NCBI RefSeq assembly: GCF_016908115.1
Contig: NZ_JAFBDH010000003.1
Coordinates: 124,001 to 188,000 of the forward strand
Direction: 5' to 3'
From: Peptoniphilus gorbachii
GTDB taxonomy: Bacteria; Bacillota; Clostridia; Tissierellales; Peptoniphilaceae
Length of the DNA stretch: 64,000 nt
Notes under the pieces: model-generated
Databases searched by the model: none
Seen by the model: the letters and a program-made list of their open reading frames with translations, nothing else
Told to the model about the DNA's origin: nothing
In this document: positions 51,870 through 60,587 of the stretch, in pieces
Position numbering within the stretch: position 1 is the first letter of the stretch
How the letters are laid out: the number at the start of each line of letters is the position of its first letter
Translations under genes and position numbers: made by a program

Positions 51870-52907
51870 TTATTTTAAAGTGAGAGTAAACTCGTCACCA
51901 ATTGCTTGTTCTCCAATAGGCATTTCTTTGTCATAGCTGTTGACTGTCACTCTGTATAATTGGCATTTTAGTGTTTTGATTTCATTTAAAAGTTCATCGG
52001 CAGTGACCTTGCTAATGACTGGTGAAAAATATAGAGTGGATTTATTTTTCTCTGCTTCGCGAGTTTCAAAGTAAACAAATCTATCTTTAGAATCTCTGGC
52101 TTTTATTGTATAAATAAATCCATCTTCGGAGTCAGGATAGGTCAATACAATTTTTTGTGAAGCTGGGCTTGTAGTAAGGCTTTCAATGACAATATTATTA
52201 GTATCTGGAATAGTAAAGTCCTTTGCTATAATATTTTTATTCATTTTCATTTGTGACATATCTATATTTGTTGAGAGACTAATTTTTTTCTTGTTTCCTA
52301 AAAACTCATCGAAGAAAAATTCTAAATTAACTTTGCCTTCTTTTGGCAAAGAATCTTCTAAATCATATTTAAGAGTATAAACATTTACTTTTTCATCTTC
52401 AGCTAAAGTATATCCAGAGGCACTGGAGCCAAGAATTTTATTTTTCTTGCCATTAACCTTAAGTTCAGTTAAGGAAACTTTTCCAGAGAGCATTTTTTTT
52501 GAGTCATTTAGGCTCAAAATTACAGTGTATAAATTATTATCTTCAATAATAAATTTATCAAAAATATATTTTTTGCCATTTATTTCAAAAGCTTCATTTA
52601 AATTTACGCTGTACTTATCAACTTCCCTTGAAAGACCCATGGCATCTGATAAAGAAATTTTAAAATTACTTGCTAATTCTCTTGTCTTAGCTAAGACATA
52701 GCCACCGGATTTGTAGTTTGTTATTCCAAAAATCAATATAAGAGATGCTGCTATTGCCACCACTTTTTTATTAAACTTATTTTTCTTGTTTTTTATTTTT
52801 AATGATTTAACAGTTTTATTTAGTTTTTCTCTTTCGAAATCATTAAGAGGAACTTCTTCATATTCTATTTTCATGTCGTTTAACTCATCATAAATATTAT
52901 TTTTCAT
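51870..52907 (-). CDS. DUF4179-type anti-sigma factor
   Basis: A 345-residue single-pass membrane protein. The cytoplasmic N-terminal part (about 1-47, charged) would hold the sigma factor, one membrane segment follows (about 48-64, VVAIAASLILIFGI), and the outside part carries the DUF4179 region (SLSDAMGLSREVDKYSVNLN) and a beta-rich C-terminal domain. It overlaps the sigma-factor gene by 11 nt, as expected for a sigma/anti-sigma pair. The signal it senses is unknown. Confidence 0.85.
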   Translation of the reverse strand: MKNNIYDELNDMKIEYEEVPLNDFEREKLNKTVKSLKIKNKKNKFNKKVVAIAASLILIFGITNYKSGGYVLAKTRELASNFKISLSDAMGLSREVDKYSVNLNEAFEINGKKYIFDKFIIEDNNLYTVILSLNDSKKMLSGKVSLTELKVNGKKNKILGSSASGYTLAEDEKVNVYTLKYDLEDSLPKEGKVNLEFFFDEFLGNKKKISLSTNIDMSQMKMNKNIIAKDFTIPDTNNIVIESLTTSPASQKIVLTYPDSEDGFIYTIKARDSKDRFVYFETREAEKNKSTLYFSPVISKVTADELLNEIKTLKCQLYRVTVNSYDKEMPIGEQAIGDEFTLTLK

Positions 52908-53418
52908 AAAAACTTTCCCTCCATTTTTTTAAAAAATTTCTTCCTCTGCTAACTTTTTTATAGGCATTTGCTGTGGAAATATTTTGTTTAGATGCTGCCT
53001 CTTTATAAGAAAGACCATGGATAAAAATATTTTCAAAAAGTTTTTTGTCATCTTCATTTAAAAGTGAAAGGATTTCTTCTATTTCTAGATTTGAAGATAA
53101 ATCTGAATCCACAATTTTTGAATCTTCATCTAGTCTAAGGCTTTCAAATTTAATTTCTTTTCTAAGAATATCTATGGCTCTATACTTTGCAACAAGGGCA
53201 CACCAATTTTTAAAAGTGGACCTACTGGAATCAAAGTAATCAATATTTTGCCATATACTAAAGAGGGCGTCATTCATGGCTTCTTCCCAAAGGTTTGGAT
53301 ATTTCCAAAGCGTTTTTGAAATAACACCTTTTAATATTTTTCCGTACTCTTCAATAAATATATAAAGGGCATCTTCATCTTTCTTTTTTAGCCTTTCTAT
53401 CAAGTCTTTATTATCCAT
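52897..53418 (-). CDS. ECF-type sigma-70 family factor
   Basis: A 173-residue RNA polymerase sigma factor. Region 2 is about 25-90 (LWEEAMNDALFSIWQNIDYFDSSRSTFKNWCALVAKYRAIDILRK), and region 4 is about 110-165 with helix-turn-helix HGLSYKEAASKQNISTANAYKKVSRGR. GGAGG precedes ATG 53418. It is followed by its anti-sigma gene. A self-recognised promoter cannot be defined from one site. Confidence 0.92.
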   Translation of the reverse strand: MDNKDLIERLKKKDEDALYIFIEEYGKILKGVISKTLWKYPNLWEEAMNDALFSIWQNIDYFDSSRSTFKNWCALVAKYRAIDILRKEIKFESLRLDEDSKIVDSDLSSNLEIEEILSLLNEDDKKLFENIFIHGLSYKEAASKQNISTANAYKKVSRGRNFLKKWRESFYEK

Positions 53419-53507
53419 ATTTCCTCCTTCACTAATATATTCGTGATAGAGATAATAATTCTGACAAATTTTTAAAATTAGAATTTATGAAAAATAATTT
53501 TGAGTAC

Positions 53508-53541
53508 AAAAAAACTACTTTGTTTTAAGCAAAGTAGTTTT
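53508..53541 (-). terminator. Terminator after ABC-2 permease gene
   Basis: AAAACTACTTTG pairs with CAAAGTAGTTTT around a 7-nt loop, followed on the minus strand by a U-run. Confidence 0.9.
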
Positions 53542-53547
53542 CTAAAA

Positions 53548-54387
53548 TTAATATTTAAGTTCTTTATTTGAATAGATTGTGTAAGTCAATACTATCATGA
53601 GGATAAATATGACTGCATTTGCTATTATGCCAAATAGGTTTAAGTTTGCACTGACAAAGCTATAAGGTCTAAAGGCTTCGTTAGGGAAGTAAGAAACAAG
53701 CATGCCAAAGACATCGCCTATAACTTTTCCTACAATTGTAAGTAGGACAATTAAAAATATAAATAGGGCAGCCACTGCATCTTGGTGTAGTGAAGATTTT
53801 GACATTGAAGAAAAGAAAAATCCAATAGACATAAATACAAGACCTGAGCCAAGTAGTCCAACAAAAACTTTTACTACTGCTTCAAAAATTTCAAAACTTG
53901 TTATTTCAGCTGCATCACTTGCACCAATTCCTATGGAAGAAATTCCAAGGACAAGTCCAACTGTTGCAAGTGCCATAATTATTAAAAATAAAATGTAAGT
54001 CAACAAGTTGGCAGCAATTTTTCCTGTTACGATTTCTGATTTTGAAATTGGATTTGAATAAATGTATTCGATGTTACCTGAACTTTGTTCCTTTGCAAGA
54101 GAGCTTGCTCCAAGTTGCATTGCAAATACAAATATTAAAACTGCAAGGTAATGGTAAACAAGGGCAATGTAATCGCCAATATTTACTATATCCATTCCTT
54201 CATAAAGACCCAAAATATTTCTAGTTGGCTCGTTAAAGCTTTCCATAACTGAATTAAATAGTGAGTTCATTTGTGATTCTGCAAGGAAGGGATAAAAGGC
54301 AAGCATAAGTCCAAGTAAAATTATTAGGACAATAGCCCAAGATATCATCTTTGCAAAATTTGATTTGAATTCCATATTAAATATCAT
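53548..54387 (-). CDS. ABC-2 type transporter permease
   Basis: A 279-residue protein with six predicted membrane segments and the ABC-2 layout, a first segment followed by a large loop (MEFKSNFAKMISWAIVLIILLGLML). LAKEQSSGNIEYIYSNPISKSEIVTGKI is the typical gate region. It overlaps the upstream ATPase gene by 11 nt and must work with it. Function could be drug, lipid or peptide export; nothing narrows it. Confidence 0.85.
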   Translation of the reverse strand: MIFNMEFKSNFAKMISWAIVLIILLGLMLAFYPFLAESQMNSLFNSVMESFNEPTRNILGLYEGMDIVNIGDYIALVYHYLAVLIFVFAMQLGASSLAKEQSSGNIEYIYSNPISKSEIVTGKIAANLLTYILFLIIMALATVGLVLGISSIGIGASDAAEITSFEIFEAVVKVFVGLLGSGLVFMSIGFFFSSMSKSSLHQDAVAALFIFLIVLLTIVGKVIGDVFGMLVSYFPNEAFRPYSFVSANLNLFGIIANAVIFILMIVLTYTIYSNKELKY

Positions 54388-55714
54388 CTTTATCCTCCTT
54401 TAGCTTTGTCTCTTCTGTTGCATTAAAGACGCCTTCATCAGAGGTTTTAAAAATAATTGTATCATTTTGTTTATTTTCTTCTGAATTGTCACGGAAAAGT
54501 TCTTTATTTTCAATTGAGTTTTCTTTAACTATATCATCAACTTCATTTTCTGCATTTTCATTTTTTATTGCAGGAGAAGCTTCTTCGTCAAGGACAACTT
54601 TATCTTCATCTACAAAAAGATTTGTCTTTGTGTTATGAATAATATCTTTTTCAGAATTTTCTAAATTGACACCTTCTACTTCAGAAAAATTATTTTCTGC
54701 TTCATTAATTTTTATTGTATTTTCTGTAACTCCATTAACTTCAGAAGTTTCAAGACTATTTTCAGAAATTTTTTCTGTAGGATTCTCAATTACTTCTTTT
54801 TCTGGAGCTGGTGCTTTTCTTCTAGGAAGCTTTGCATTTTCTCCCTTGTAATAAGCATTTACCTTGTCAGATAATTTTGCATCTTCAAGGACATAATTTT
54901 CTAGACCTTCTTCATAGATTACCTTTGAAAGTTCAGGTAGAGCTCCGTCGAAGTAAAGAATAGTTTCATCTTCCTCATCTTTAATAATTCTTGCACCAAT
55001 GGAAGTAAAGTAATTTAAATTTCCTCTGTAAGAATCAATTTTTAAAACCTTATCTCCAGCGGCCTTTACATTATTGTATTCAGTATCTTGAATTTTTCCA
55101 TCAGATAAGTAGGCAATTCTTGAAGAATATTTTTTTGCCTCTCTAAGTGAGTCGGATAATAATAAAACAGTTAAGCCTTCTGTTTCATTTAATCTCTTGA
55201 TATAAGAGAAAAGTTTATCAACATCTTTATCTTCTAAAAATTTTGTAGGTTTATCTAATATTATAAGTCTTGGTTTAATAACTAAGGCATTTATAATAGA
55301 AAAAAGTTTTCTTTCCCTATCTCTTAAATCGCAAATGCGAAGGTTTGAATTAAAGTCAAAATAATCACAGAGAACATCAATATCTTCTGTGTTAGATAGA
55401 CCATGTGCGTTAAGTGTCTTCTTTAATAAAGCATAAGATTTTATCTTTGAATCGAAAATCATATCTTCAGAAACGAAGGACACAGTTTCTTTTATTTCCT
55501 TTGATTCTTTAAATGAATCCATATCATAAACCCTAATAGATCCTCTACCGGGTTTTAAGTATCCCATAATAATTCTTGCAAGAGTTGTCTTTCCGGAGTT
55601 TTCTGTTCCAAGAAGAGAGAAAAATTCGCCATCTAAAATTTCTAAATTTAAATTTGATAAGACTTTTTCCTTGCCCTTGCCTTTTGTCAGGTCATTTATG
55701 ACGATGGCACTCAT
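54377..55714 (-). CDS. ABC transporter ATPase with degenerate catalytic motifs and acidic tail
   Basis: A 445-residue protein. Residues 1-210 have the ABC ATPase layout with intact Walker A (GTENSGKTT, 36-44). The Q-loop Gln is Glu (SED, near 83), the LSGGQ signature is missing (DLRDRERKL, 129-137), Walker B reads LIILDKPT with Lys155 in place of the catalytic Glu, and the switch His is replaced (LLLSDS, near 188). Residues about 300-445 form an acidic, low-complexity tail. I start it at ATG 55714 (GAGGTG upstream). The permease follows with an 11-nt overlap. Confidence 0.85.
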   Translation of the reverse strand: MSAIVINDLTKGKGKEKVLSNLNLEILDGEFFSLLGTENSGKTTLARIIMGYLKPGRGSIRVYDMDSFKESKEIKETVSFVSEDMIFDSKIKSYALLKKTLNAHGLSNTEDIDVLCDYFDFNSNLRICDLRDRERKLFSIINALVIKPRLIILDKPTKFLEDKDVDKLFSYIKRLNETEGLTVLLLSDSLREAKKYSSRIAYLSDGKIQDTEYNNVKAAGDKVLKIDSYRGNLNYFTSIGARIIKDEEDETILYFDGALPELSKVIYEEGLENYVLEDAKLSDKVNAYYKGENAKLPRRKAPAPEKEVIENPTEKISENSLETSEVNGVTENTIKINEAENNFSEVEGVNLENSEKDIIHNTKTNLFVDEDKVVLDEEASPAIKNENAENEVDDIVKENSIENKELFRDNSEENKQNDTIIFKTSDEGVFNATEETKLKEDKDDI

Positions 55715-55747
55715 ACTATTCACCTCTTTAATAATTGTTAAACTCAT

Positions 55748-55924
55748 TATACAATAAAAAAAAGCTAAATAAAAGTTAGACTAGCCTTTTATAGTGCAAT
55801 TAATTTAAAAATTTAAGATTTATTTAAGATTTTAATGATATTAAAAATTTTTTTAAAGAAAAATAATAAATTAATTAAAGTTTTATTATTAATAGAATAA
55901 ACTCAAAAATTTTTTATAAATGAA
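55748..55924. other. A+T-rich intergenic stretch
   Basis: Between the divergent ABC ATPase and ychF genes the sequence is very A+T-rich. A TATAAT-like element on the minus strand near 55750 may serve the ATPase gene. Nothing else was recognised. Confidence 0.4.
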
Positions 55925-55930
55925 ATTAAA

Positions 55931-55958
55931 TGACGTCTTGGCCCGCCTGTGATATAAT
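55931..55958 (+). promoter_or_regulatory. Extended -10 promoter of ychF operon
   Basis: TGATATAAT (55950-55958) is an extended -10 with a perfect TATAAT. A weak -35 (ATGACG) lies 17 nt upstream. Confidence 0.7.
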
Positions 55959-55982
55959 TTTAATTTGAATGGAGGTTTTCTA

Positions 55983-57071
55983 ATGAAACTTGGAATCGTA
56001 GGACTACCAAATGTTGGTAAGTCAACTTTATTTAATGCCCTTACAAGTGCTGGTGCTGAAGCTGCAAATTATCCCTTTGCAACTATTGAACCAAATGTTG
56101 GGGTTGTAAATGTACCTGATGAAAGATTAGATGTGCTTGCAAAGTTAAGCAAGTCAGAAAAAATTGTTCACACTAATATAGAATTTTATGATATAGCCGG
56201 TCTTGTTAAAGGTGCAAGTAAGGGGGAAGGACTTGGAAATCAATTTTTATCAAATATTCGTGAAGTTGATGCCATTGTACATGTAGTTAGATGTTTTGAC
56301 GATGAAAATATTATTCATGTTGACGGATTAATAGATCCTCTTCGTGATATTGAAAATATAAATTTAGAATTAATTTTTTCAGATCTTGAACAAGTAGAAA
56401 ACAGATATGGAAAAGTTGTAAAAAAAGCTAGAGCAGAAAAATCTCTTGCTAAGGAAAGAGATCTTTTAGAAAAAATTAAAAATGCTCTTGAAGAAGGAAA
56501 AGCTGCAAGAGAAGTTGAGCTTGACGAGGAAGAAGAAAAAATCATAAAAAATTATTCTCTTTTAAGTGCAAAACCTGTAATTTATGTATGCAATGTAGCC
56601 GAAGAAGAATTAAATAAAGAAGACAATGAATATGTAAAAAAAGTTAGAGAATACGCAGAAAAATCTGGCGACGAAGTTGTAGTAATCTCTGCAGAAATAG
56701 AAGCAGAAATTGCCTCTCTTGATCCAGATGAAAAAGAACTTTTCCTTGAAGAACTTGGCCTTGATTCTTCTGGTCTTGACAAATTAATTAAATCTTCCTA
56801 TAAACTATTAGGTTTAATTTCATTTTTAACAACTGGTGAAATGGAAACTAGGGCTTGGACAATTAAAAAGGGCTCAAAGGCACCAACAGCTGCAGGGAAA
56901 ATTCACACTGATATGGAAAGAGGCTTTATTAAAGCTGACACTGTTAGCTACAAGGACTTAGTTGAGTCAGGTTCAGTTGCTGCGGCAAGAGAAAAGGGAC
57001 TTATAAGAAGTGAAGGAAAAGATTATGTCGTTGAAGATGGCGATGTAATTGTATTTAAATTTAATGTATAG
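55983..57071 (+). CDS. ychF: Redox-regulated ATPase/GTPase YchF (Obg family)
   Basis: A 362-residue Obg-family P-loop ATPase with GLPNVGKST (G1), DIAGLVKGASKGEGLGNQFL (G3 region), the NVAEEE specificity region and a C-terminal TGS domain ending FKFNV. I use ATG 55983 with GGAGG upstream; the open frame starts earlier at 55965 without a better site. Normal family length is about 363. It heads a run of co-directional genes. Confidence 0.95.
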   Translation: MKLGIVGLPNVGKSTLFNALTSAGAEAANYPFATIEPNVGVVNVPDERLDVLAKLSKSEKIVHTNIEFYDIAGLVKGASKGEGLGNQFLSNIREVDAIVHVVRCFDDENIIHVDGLIDPLRDIENINLELIFSDLEQVENRYGKVVKKARAEKSLAKERDLLEKIKNALEEGKAAREVELDEEEEKIIKNYSLLSAKPVIYVCNVAEEELNKEDNEYVKKVREYAEKSGDEVVVISAEIEAEIASLDPDEKELFLEELGLDSSGLDKLIKSSYKLLGLISFLTTGEMETRAWTIKKGSKAPTAAGKIHTDMERGFIKADTVSYKDLVESGSVAAAREKGLIRSEGKDYVVEDGDVIVFKFNV

Positions 57072-57078
57072 GTGATTT

Positions 57079-57906
57079 ATGATTAAAATGGTTTCTATGG
57101 ATTTAGATGAAACTCTTTTGAATACAGAAAAAGTTATTACTAAGAGTTTTGAATCCTTTGTACAAAAACTAAAATCAAATAATATTATTCCAGTTGTTGC
57201 TACGGGAAGAGAATATTATTCTGCCCATAAATTTGTTGGAAATAATGTAGATATAGATTTAATTTGCAATAATGGAAATGTAATTAGAGATAATTTAACT
57301 GGCAAAGTTCATTATGTAAATCCAATTAGTGACGAGGACTTAAAGAGGGTCATGGCCTTTGATGACAATGATAAAGTATATACATCACTTCACATCCAAA
57401 GAAATGATGGCATTGATCTTGTTTACAAGAAAAAGAATTTTACAAATTTTGAGGGCACTTATGTTGATGCCTTTAGAGAAAGAAATCTAGGATTAGATGA
57501 TTTTGAAAATTTAGAGGGAAATCCTCTTTCTATTGTCTTTGCTGGAAGTCATGACGATTTGGTAGACCTTAGAAATAGAATGAGAGATAAAATTTCTGAT
57601 AGATTTAATTTTCACATAATGAAAATCAGAAGAGAGCCAAAGTGGATGCTTGAAGTTTTGCAAAAGTCTGGCGACAAATTTTATGGTGTAAAAAAATACG
57701 CAGAAATTAGAGGCATAGATTTAAAAAATGTCGCTGCAATTGGCGATGACTCCAATGACGTTATGTTAATAGAAAATGTTGGGCTTGGCATTGCCATGAA
57801 AAATGGTGTAGAAAGATTAAGAGAAAGAGCCGATGTGGTATCTGATTATGACAACAATAACGATGGAGCAGTAAAAATTTTAGACAAGGTTTTATTTGGT
57901 GATTAA
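57079..57906 (+). CDS. Cof-type HAD-superfamily phosphatase
   Basis: A 275-residue HAD hydrolase with a type IIB cap. HAD motif I is MDLDETLLN, motif III includes the Lys in YGVKKYAE, and motif IV is GDDSNDVMLIENVG. Members dephosphorylate sugar phosphates or cofactors. It lies 7 nt after ychF and immediately before rbgA. Substrate is not predictable. Confidence 0.92.
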   Translation: MIKMVSMDLDETLLNTEKVITKSFESFVQKLKSNNIIPVVATGREYYSAHKFVGNNVDIDLICNNGNVIRDNLTGKVHYVNPISDEDLKRVMAFDDNDKVYTSLHIQRNDGIDLVYKKKNFTNFEGTYVDAFRERNLGLDDFENLEGNPLSIVFAGSHDDLVDLRNRMRDKISDRFNFHIMKIRREPKWMLEVLQKSGDKFYGVKKYAEIRGIDLKNVAAIGDDSNDVMLIENVGLGIAMKNGVERLRERADVVSDYDNNNDGAVKILDKVLFGD

Positions 57907-58758
57907 ATGAATATTAACTGGTATCCAGGTCACATGAAAAAGACAATTGAAGACATTGAGAAAAAATTAAAACTCGTTGATTTTGTAATTGAGATAATTG
58001 ATTCTCGCATTCCCTTCTCAAGTAGAAATCCTCTTTTTGATGACCTATTTAAAAACAAAAAAAGACTTTTAATATTTAACAAGTCAGATTTGTCAAATCC
58101 AAAATTAAATGAAGAGTGGATGGAAAAAATTACTGACGAAAATAATTTTGCCATATCCTACAATGCAATGAAGCCCAATGTAAATTTAGTTGTAAAAAAA
58201 TCTGAAGAACTCATGGCAGATGAGATAAAAAAGTATGAGGACAAGGGACTTAATAAGGGTCCACTTCGTGCAATGATTGTGGGAATACCAAATTCTGGCA
58301 AGTCAACTTTTATTAATTCAATTTCTGGTACAAAATCTGCAAGAACTGGCAATAGACCTGGAGTGACAAAGACAAATCAGTGGATAAAAATTCATTCAAA
58401 GCTTCATCTATTAGACACGCCAGGAGTTTTGTGGCCAAAGTTCGAAGAAAAAGTTGGACTTAACCTTGCCTTTACTGGTGCCATAAAAGATGAAATTATG
58501 GATAGAGAAACTCTTGCCTTAAAATTAATTGGAAAATTAAAAAAAATTGCTCCAGCTGCTCTTGAAGAAAGATATAAACTTTCTAATATCGAAGATATAG
58601 AAGCCATAGAAATTATGGATGAAATTGGAAAAAATAGAGGGGCGCTTATGCGTGGCGGTCTTATAGATTATGAAAAAGTTTCTGGAATTATTTTAGATGA
58701 ATTTAGAAAGGGAACTCTTGGACGAATAACATTGGAGGAGCCCAATGAATTTTTATAA
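57907..58758 (+). CDS. rbgA: Ribosome biogenesis GTPase RbgA (YlqF)
   Basis: A 283-residue circularly permuted GTPase needed for late 50S assembly. The opening NWYPGHMKK is diagnostic, and NKSD (G4) comes before GIPNSGKST (G1) and DTPGVLWP (G3). It abuts the HAD gene and overlaps rnhB by 14 nt; rbgA-rnhB is a conserved pair in Firmicutes. Confidence 0.95.
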   Translation: MNINWYPGHMKKTIEDIEKKLKLVDFVIEIIDSRIPFSSRNPLFDDLFKNKKRLLIFNKSDLSNPKLNEEWMEKITDENNFAISYNAMKPNVNLVVKKSEELMADEIKKYEDKGLNKGPLRAMIVGIPNSGKSTFINSISGTKSARTGNRPGVTKTNQWIKIHSKLHLLDTPGVLWPKFEEKVGLNLAFTGAIKDEIMDRETLALKLIGKLKKIAPAALEERYKLSNIEDIEAIEIMDEIGKNRGALMRGGLIDYEKVSGIILDEFRKGTLGRITLEEPNEFL

Positions 58759-59362
58759 ATTTGAAAATGAATATTACGACAAGGGCTACAAATATGTATG
58801 TGGCATAGATGAAGTTGGCAGAGGCTGCCTCTTTGGCGATGTAGTTTCCTGTGCAATTATCATGCCTAAGGATGATTTCATCGAGGGAGTAAATGATTCA
58901 AAAAAACTTAGTCCCAAAAAAAGAGAAGAGCTTTACCCAAAAATTTTAGAAAGCGCCATTGCTGTAGGCATTGGCAGGGCAAACCCAGATATAATTGACA
59001 AGGTAAATATAAAAATGGCAACTCATATTTCTATGATAAATGCTCTTGAAAATTTGAGAAATAAAAAAGGGGAAAAAGTTATTGCAGATTGTGTTTTAAT
59101 AGATGCAGAGACAATTGAAACTGGAATTTTTCAACACGCCATCATTAAAGGCGATGAGTCCTGCTATTCCATTGCCTGCGCATCAATAATTGCAAAAGTC
59201 TATAGAGATGATCTTTGCAACAAATGGGCAGAGGAGTATCCTCACTATGGCATTGAAAAGCACAAGGGTTACGGCACAAAGTATCACAGAGATGCTTTAA
59301 AGGCCTATGGACCAACTAAGATGCACAGAAAAACTTTTTTGAAGAATATGAAATTATGGTAG
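58745..59362 (+). CDS. rnhB: Ribonuclease HII
   Basis: A 205-residue enzyme that cuts RNA in RNA-DNA hybrids. The catalytic Asp-Glu pair is in GIDEVGRG, and the other acids are in LIDAETI and IACASIIAKVYRD. After GRG the sequence is CLFGDV, where most family members have PLAGPV; the acidic catalytic residues are kept. It overlaps rbgA by 14 nt and yraN by 7 nt. Confidence 0.93.
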   Translation: MNFYKFENEYYDKGYKYVCGIDEVGRGCLFGDVVSCAIIMPKDDFIEGVNDSKKLSPKKREELYPKILESAIAVGIGRANPDIIDKVNIKMATHISMINALENLRNKKGEKVIADCVLIDAETIETGIFQHAIIKGDESCYSIACASIIAKVYRDDLCNKWAEEYPHYGIEKHKGYGTKYHRDALKAYGPTKMHRKTFLKNMKLW

Positions 59363-59715
59363 GACACAATTTATTTTTTGGAAATCGTGGAGAGGACCTT
59401 GCCACAAATTTTTTGGAGAAAAAAGGCTATGTAATATTAGAAAGAAATTATAGAGCTCTTGGAACTGAGATTGACATTATTGCAAGGGATAAAGATGAAC
59501 TTGTCTTTGTTGAAGTGAAGTCTCGTAACTCCAGGAAATATGGCGATGCCTACGAAGCTGTAACTGAATTTAAAATGCAGAACATTATTCAAACTGCAAC
59601 AGCATATATTATGGAGAAAAATCTTTTTGACATAATGGTAAGATTTGACATAATTGAAATTTATTTTAAGGAAAAGGAAATCAATCACATAGAGTCGGCA
59701 TTTATGCTTTCATAA
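59356..59715 (+). CDS. YraN/UPF0102-family endonuclease-like protein
   Basis: A 119-residue protein with the Holliday-resolvase/PD-(D/E)xK-like fold. GNRGEDLATNFLEKKGY, EIDIIARDKDELVFVEVKSR and VRFDIIEIY are the conserved elements. It follows rnhB with a 7-nt overlap, the usual genome context. Biological role is not established. A terminator follows. Confidence 0.92.
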   Translation: MVGHNLFFGNRGEDLATNFLEKKGYVILERNYRALGTEIDIIARDKDELVFVEVKSRNSRKYGDAYEAVTEFKMQNIIQTATAYIMEKNLFDIMVRFDIIEIYFKEKEINHIESAFMLS

Positions 59716-59738
59716 ACTAGGTTAAACCTAGTTTTTTT
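59714..59738 (+). terminator. Terminator after yraN
   Basis: AAACTAGGTT pairs with AACCTAGTTT with almost no loop, followed by seven T residues. It overlaps the yraN stop codon. Confidence 0.85.
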
Positions 59739-59840
59739 ATTTGCAATTAATATTTGATTATTAAAAAACTTGTGTTATTATAGTTAATAGAAAAAAACAT
59801 AGTAATTTTGTATGAATTATTTTTTATAAATGGAGGAAGT

Positions 59841-60587
59841 ATGACTGAGTTATTGAGAGTAGAAAATTTAAGTGCAGGCGTGGAAGATAAAGAGATATTA
59901 AAAAATATTAATTTAAAAATTAATTACGGTGAAGTTCACGTAATTATGGGACCAAATGGTTCAGGTAAATCCACACTTGCCAATGTAATTATGGATAATC
60001 CAGTTTACAATGTAAGTAGTGGAAAAATATTTTTAGATGGCGAAGATATAACAGACCTTACAACAGACAAGAGAGCTAACAAGGGACTTTTTATGTCCTT
60101 CCAAAGTCCAGAAGAAGTGCCAGGCATTTCTGTAGAAAATTTTATTAGAACAGCTAAATCTTTAAAGGAAGACAAGACAATTTCTATTTTAAAATTTAAA
60201 AAACAAATTAAAAAGGAAATGGAAGAATTAAAAATGGATTCTTCTTACGCAGAAAGATATTTAAATGTTGGTTTCTCTGGTGGAGAAAAGAAGAAAAATG
60301 AAATTCTTCAAATGCTTATGCTAAATCCAAAACTTGCCATTCTTGATGAAACAGATTCAGGACTTGATGTTGATGCTACAAGAATTGTTTCTAGTGGAAT
60401 TGAAAAGTTTTTAAATAAGGACAATGCAGTTTTAATTATAACTCACCACAAGGAACTTATTGATAATATTAAACCTGATTTTGTTCACGTAATTTTAGAT
60501 GGACAAATTGTTAAAGAAGGAGACGCTTCTCTAATTGATAAAATCGAAAAAGAAGGATTCAATTGGATAAGAGAAGAGGTGAAATAA
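59841..60587 (+). CDS. sufC: Fe-S cluster assembly ATPase SufC
   Basis: A 248-residue ABC-type ATPase of the SUF complex. Walker A is GPNGSGKST, then SFQSPEEVPGI, signature FSGGEKKKNEILQML and Walker B AILDETDSGLDVD. I use ATG 59841 with GGAGG upstream; an earlier in-frame ATG at 59808 has no ribosome site. It is the first gene of sufCBDS. Confidence 0.96.
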   Translation: MTELLRVENLSAGVEDKEILKNINLKINYGEVHVIMGPNGSGKSTLANVIMDNPVYNVSSGKIFLDGEDITDLTTDKRANKGLFMSFQSPEEVPGISVENFIRTAKSLKEDKTISILKFKKQIKKEMEELKMDSSYAERYLNVGFSGGEKKKNEILQMLMLNPKLAILDETDSGLDVDATRIVSSGIEKFLNKDNAVLIITHHKELIDNIKPDFVHVILDGQIVKEGDASLIDKIEKEGFNWIREEVK

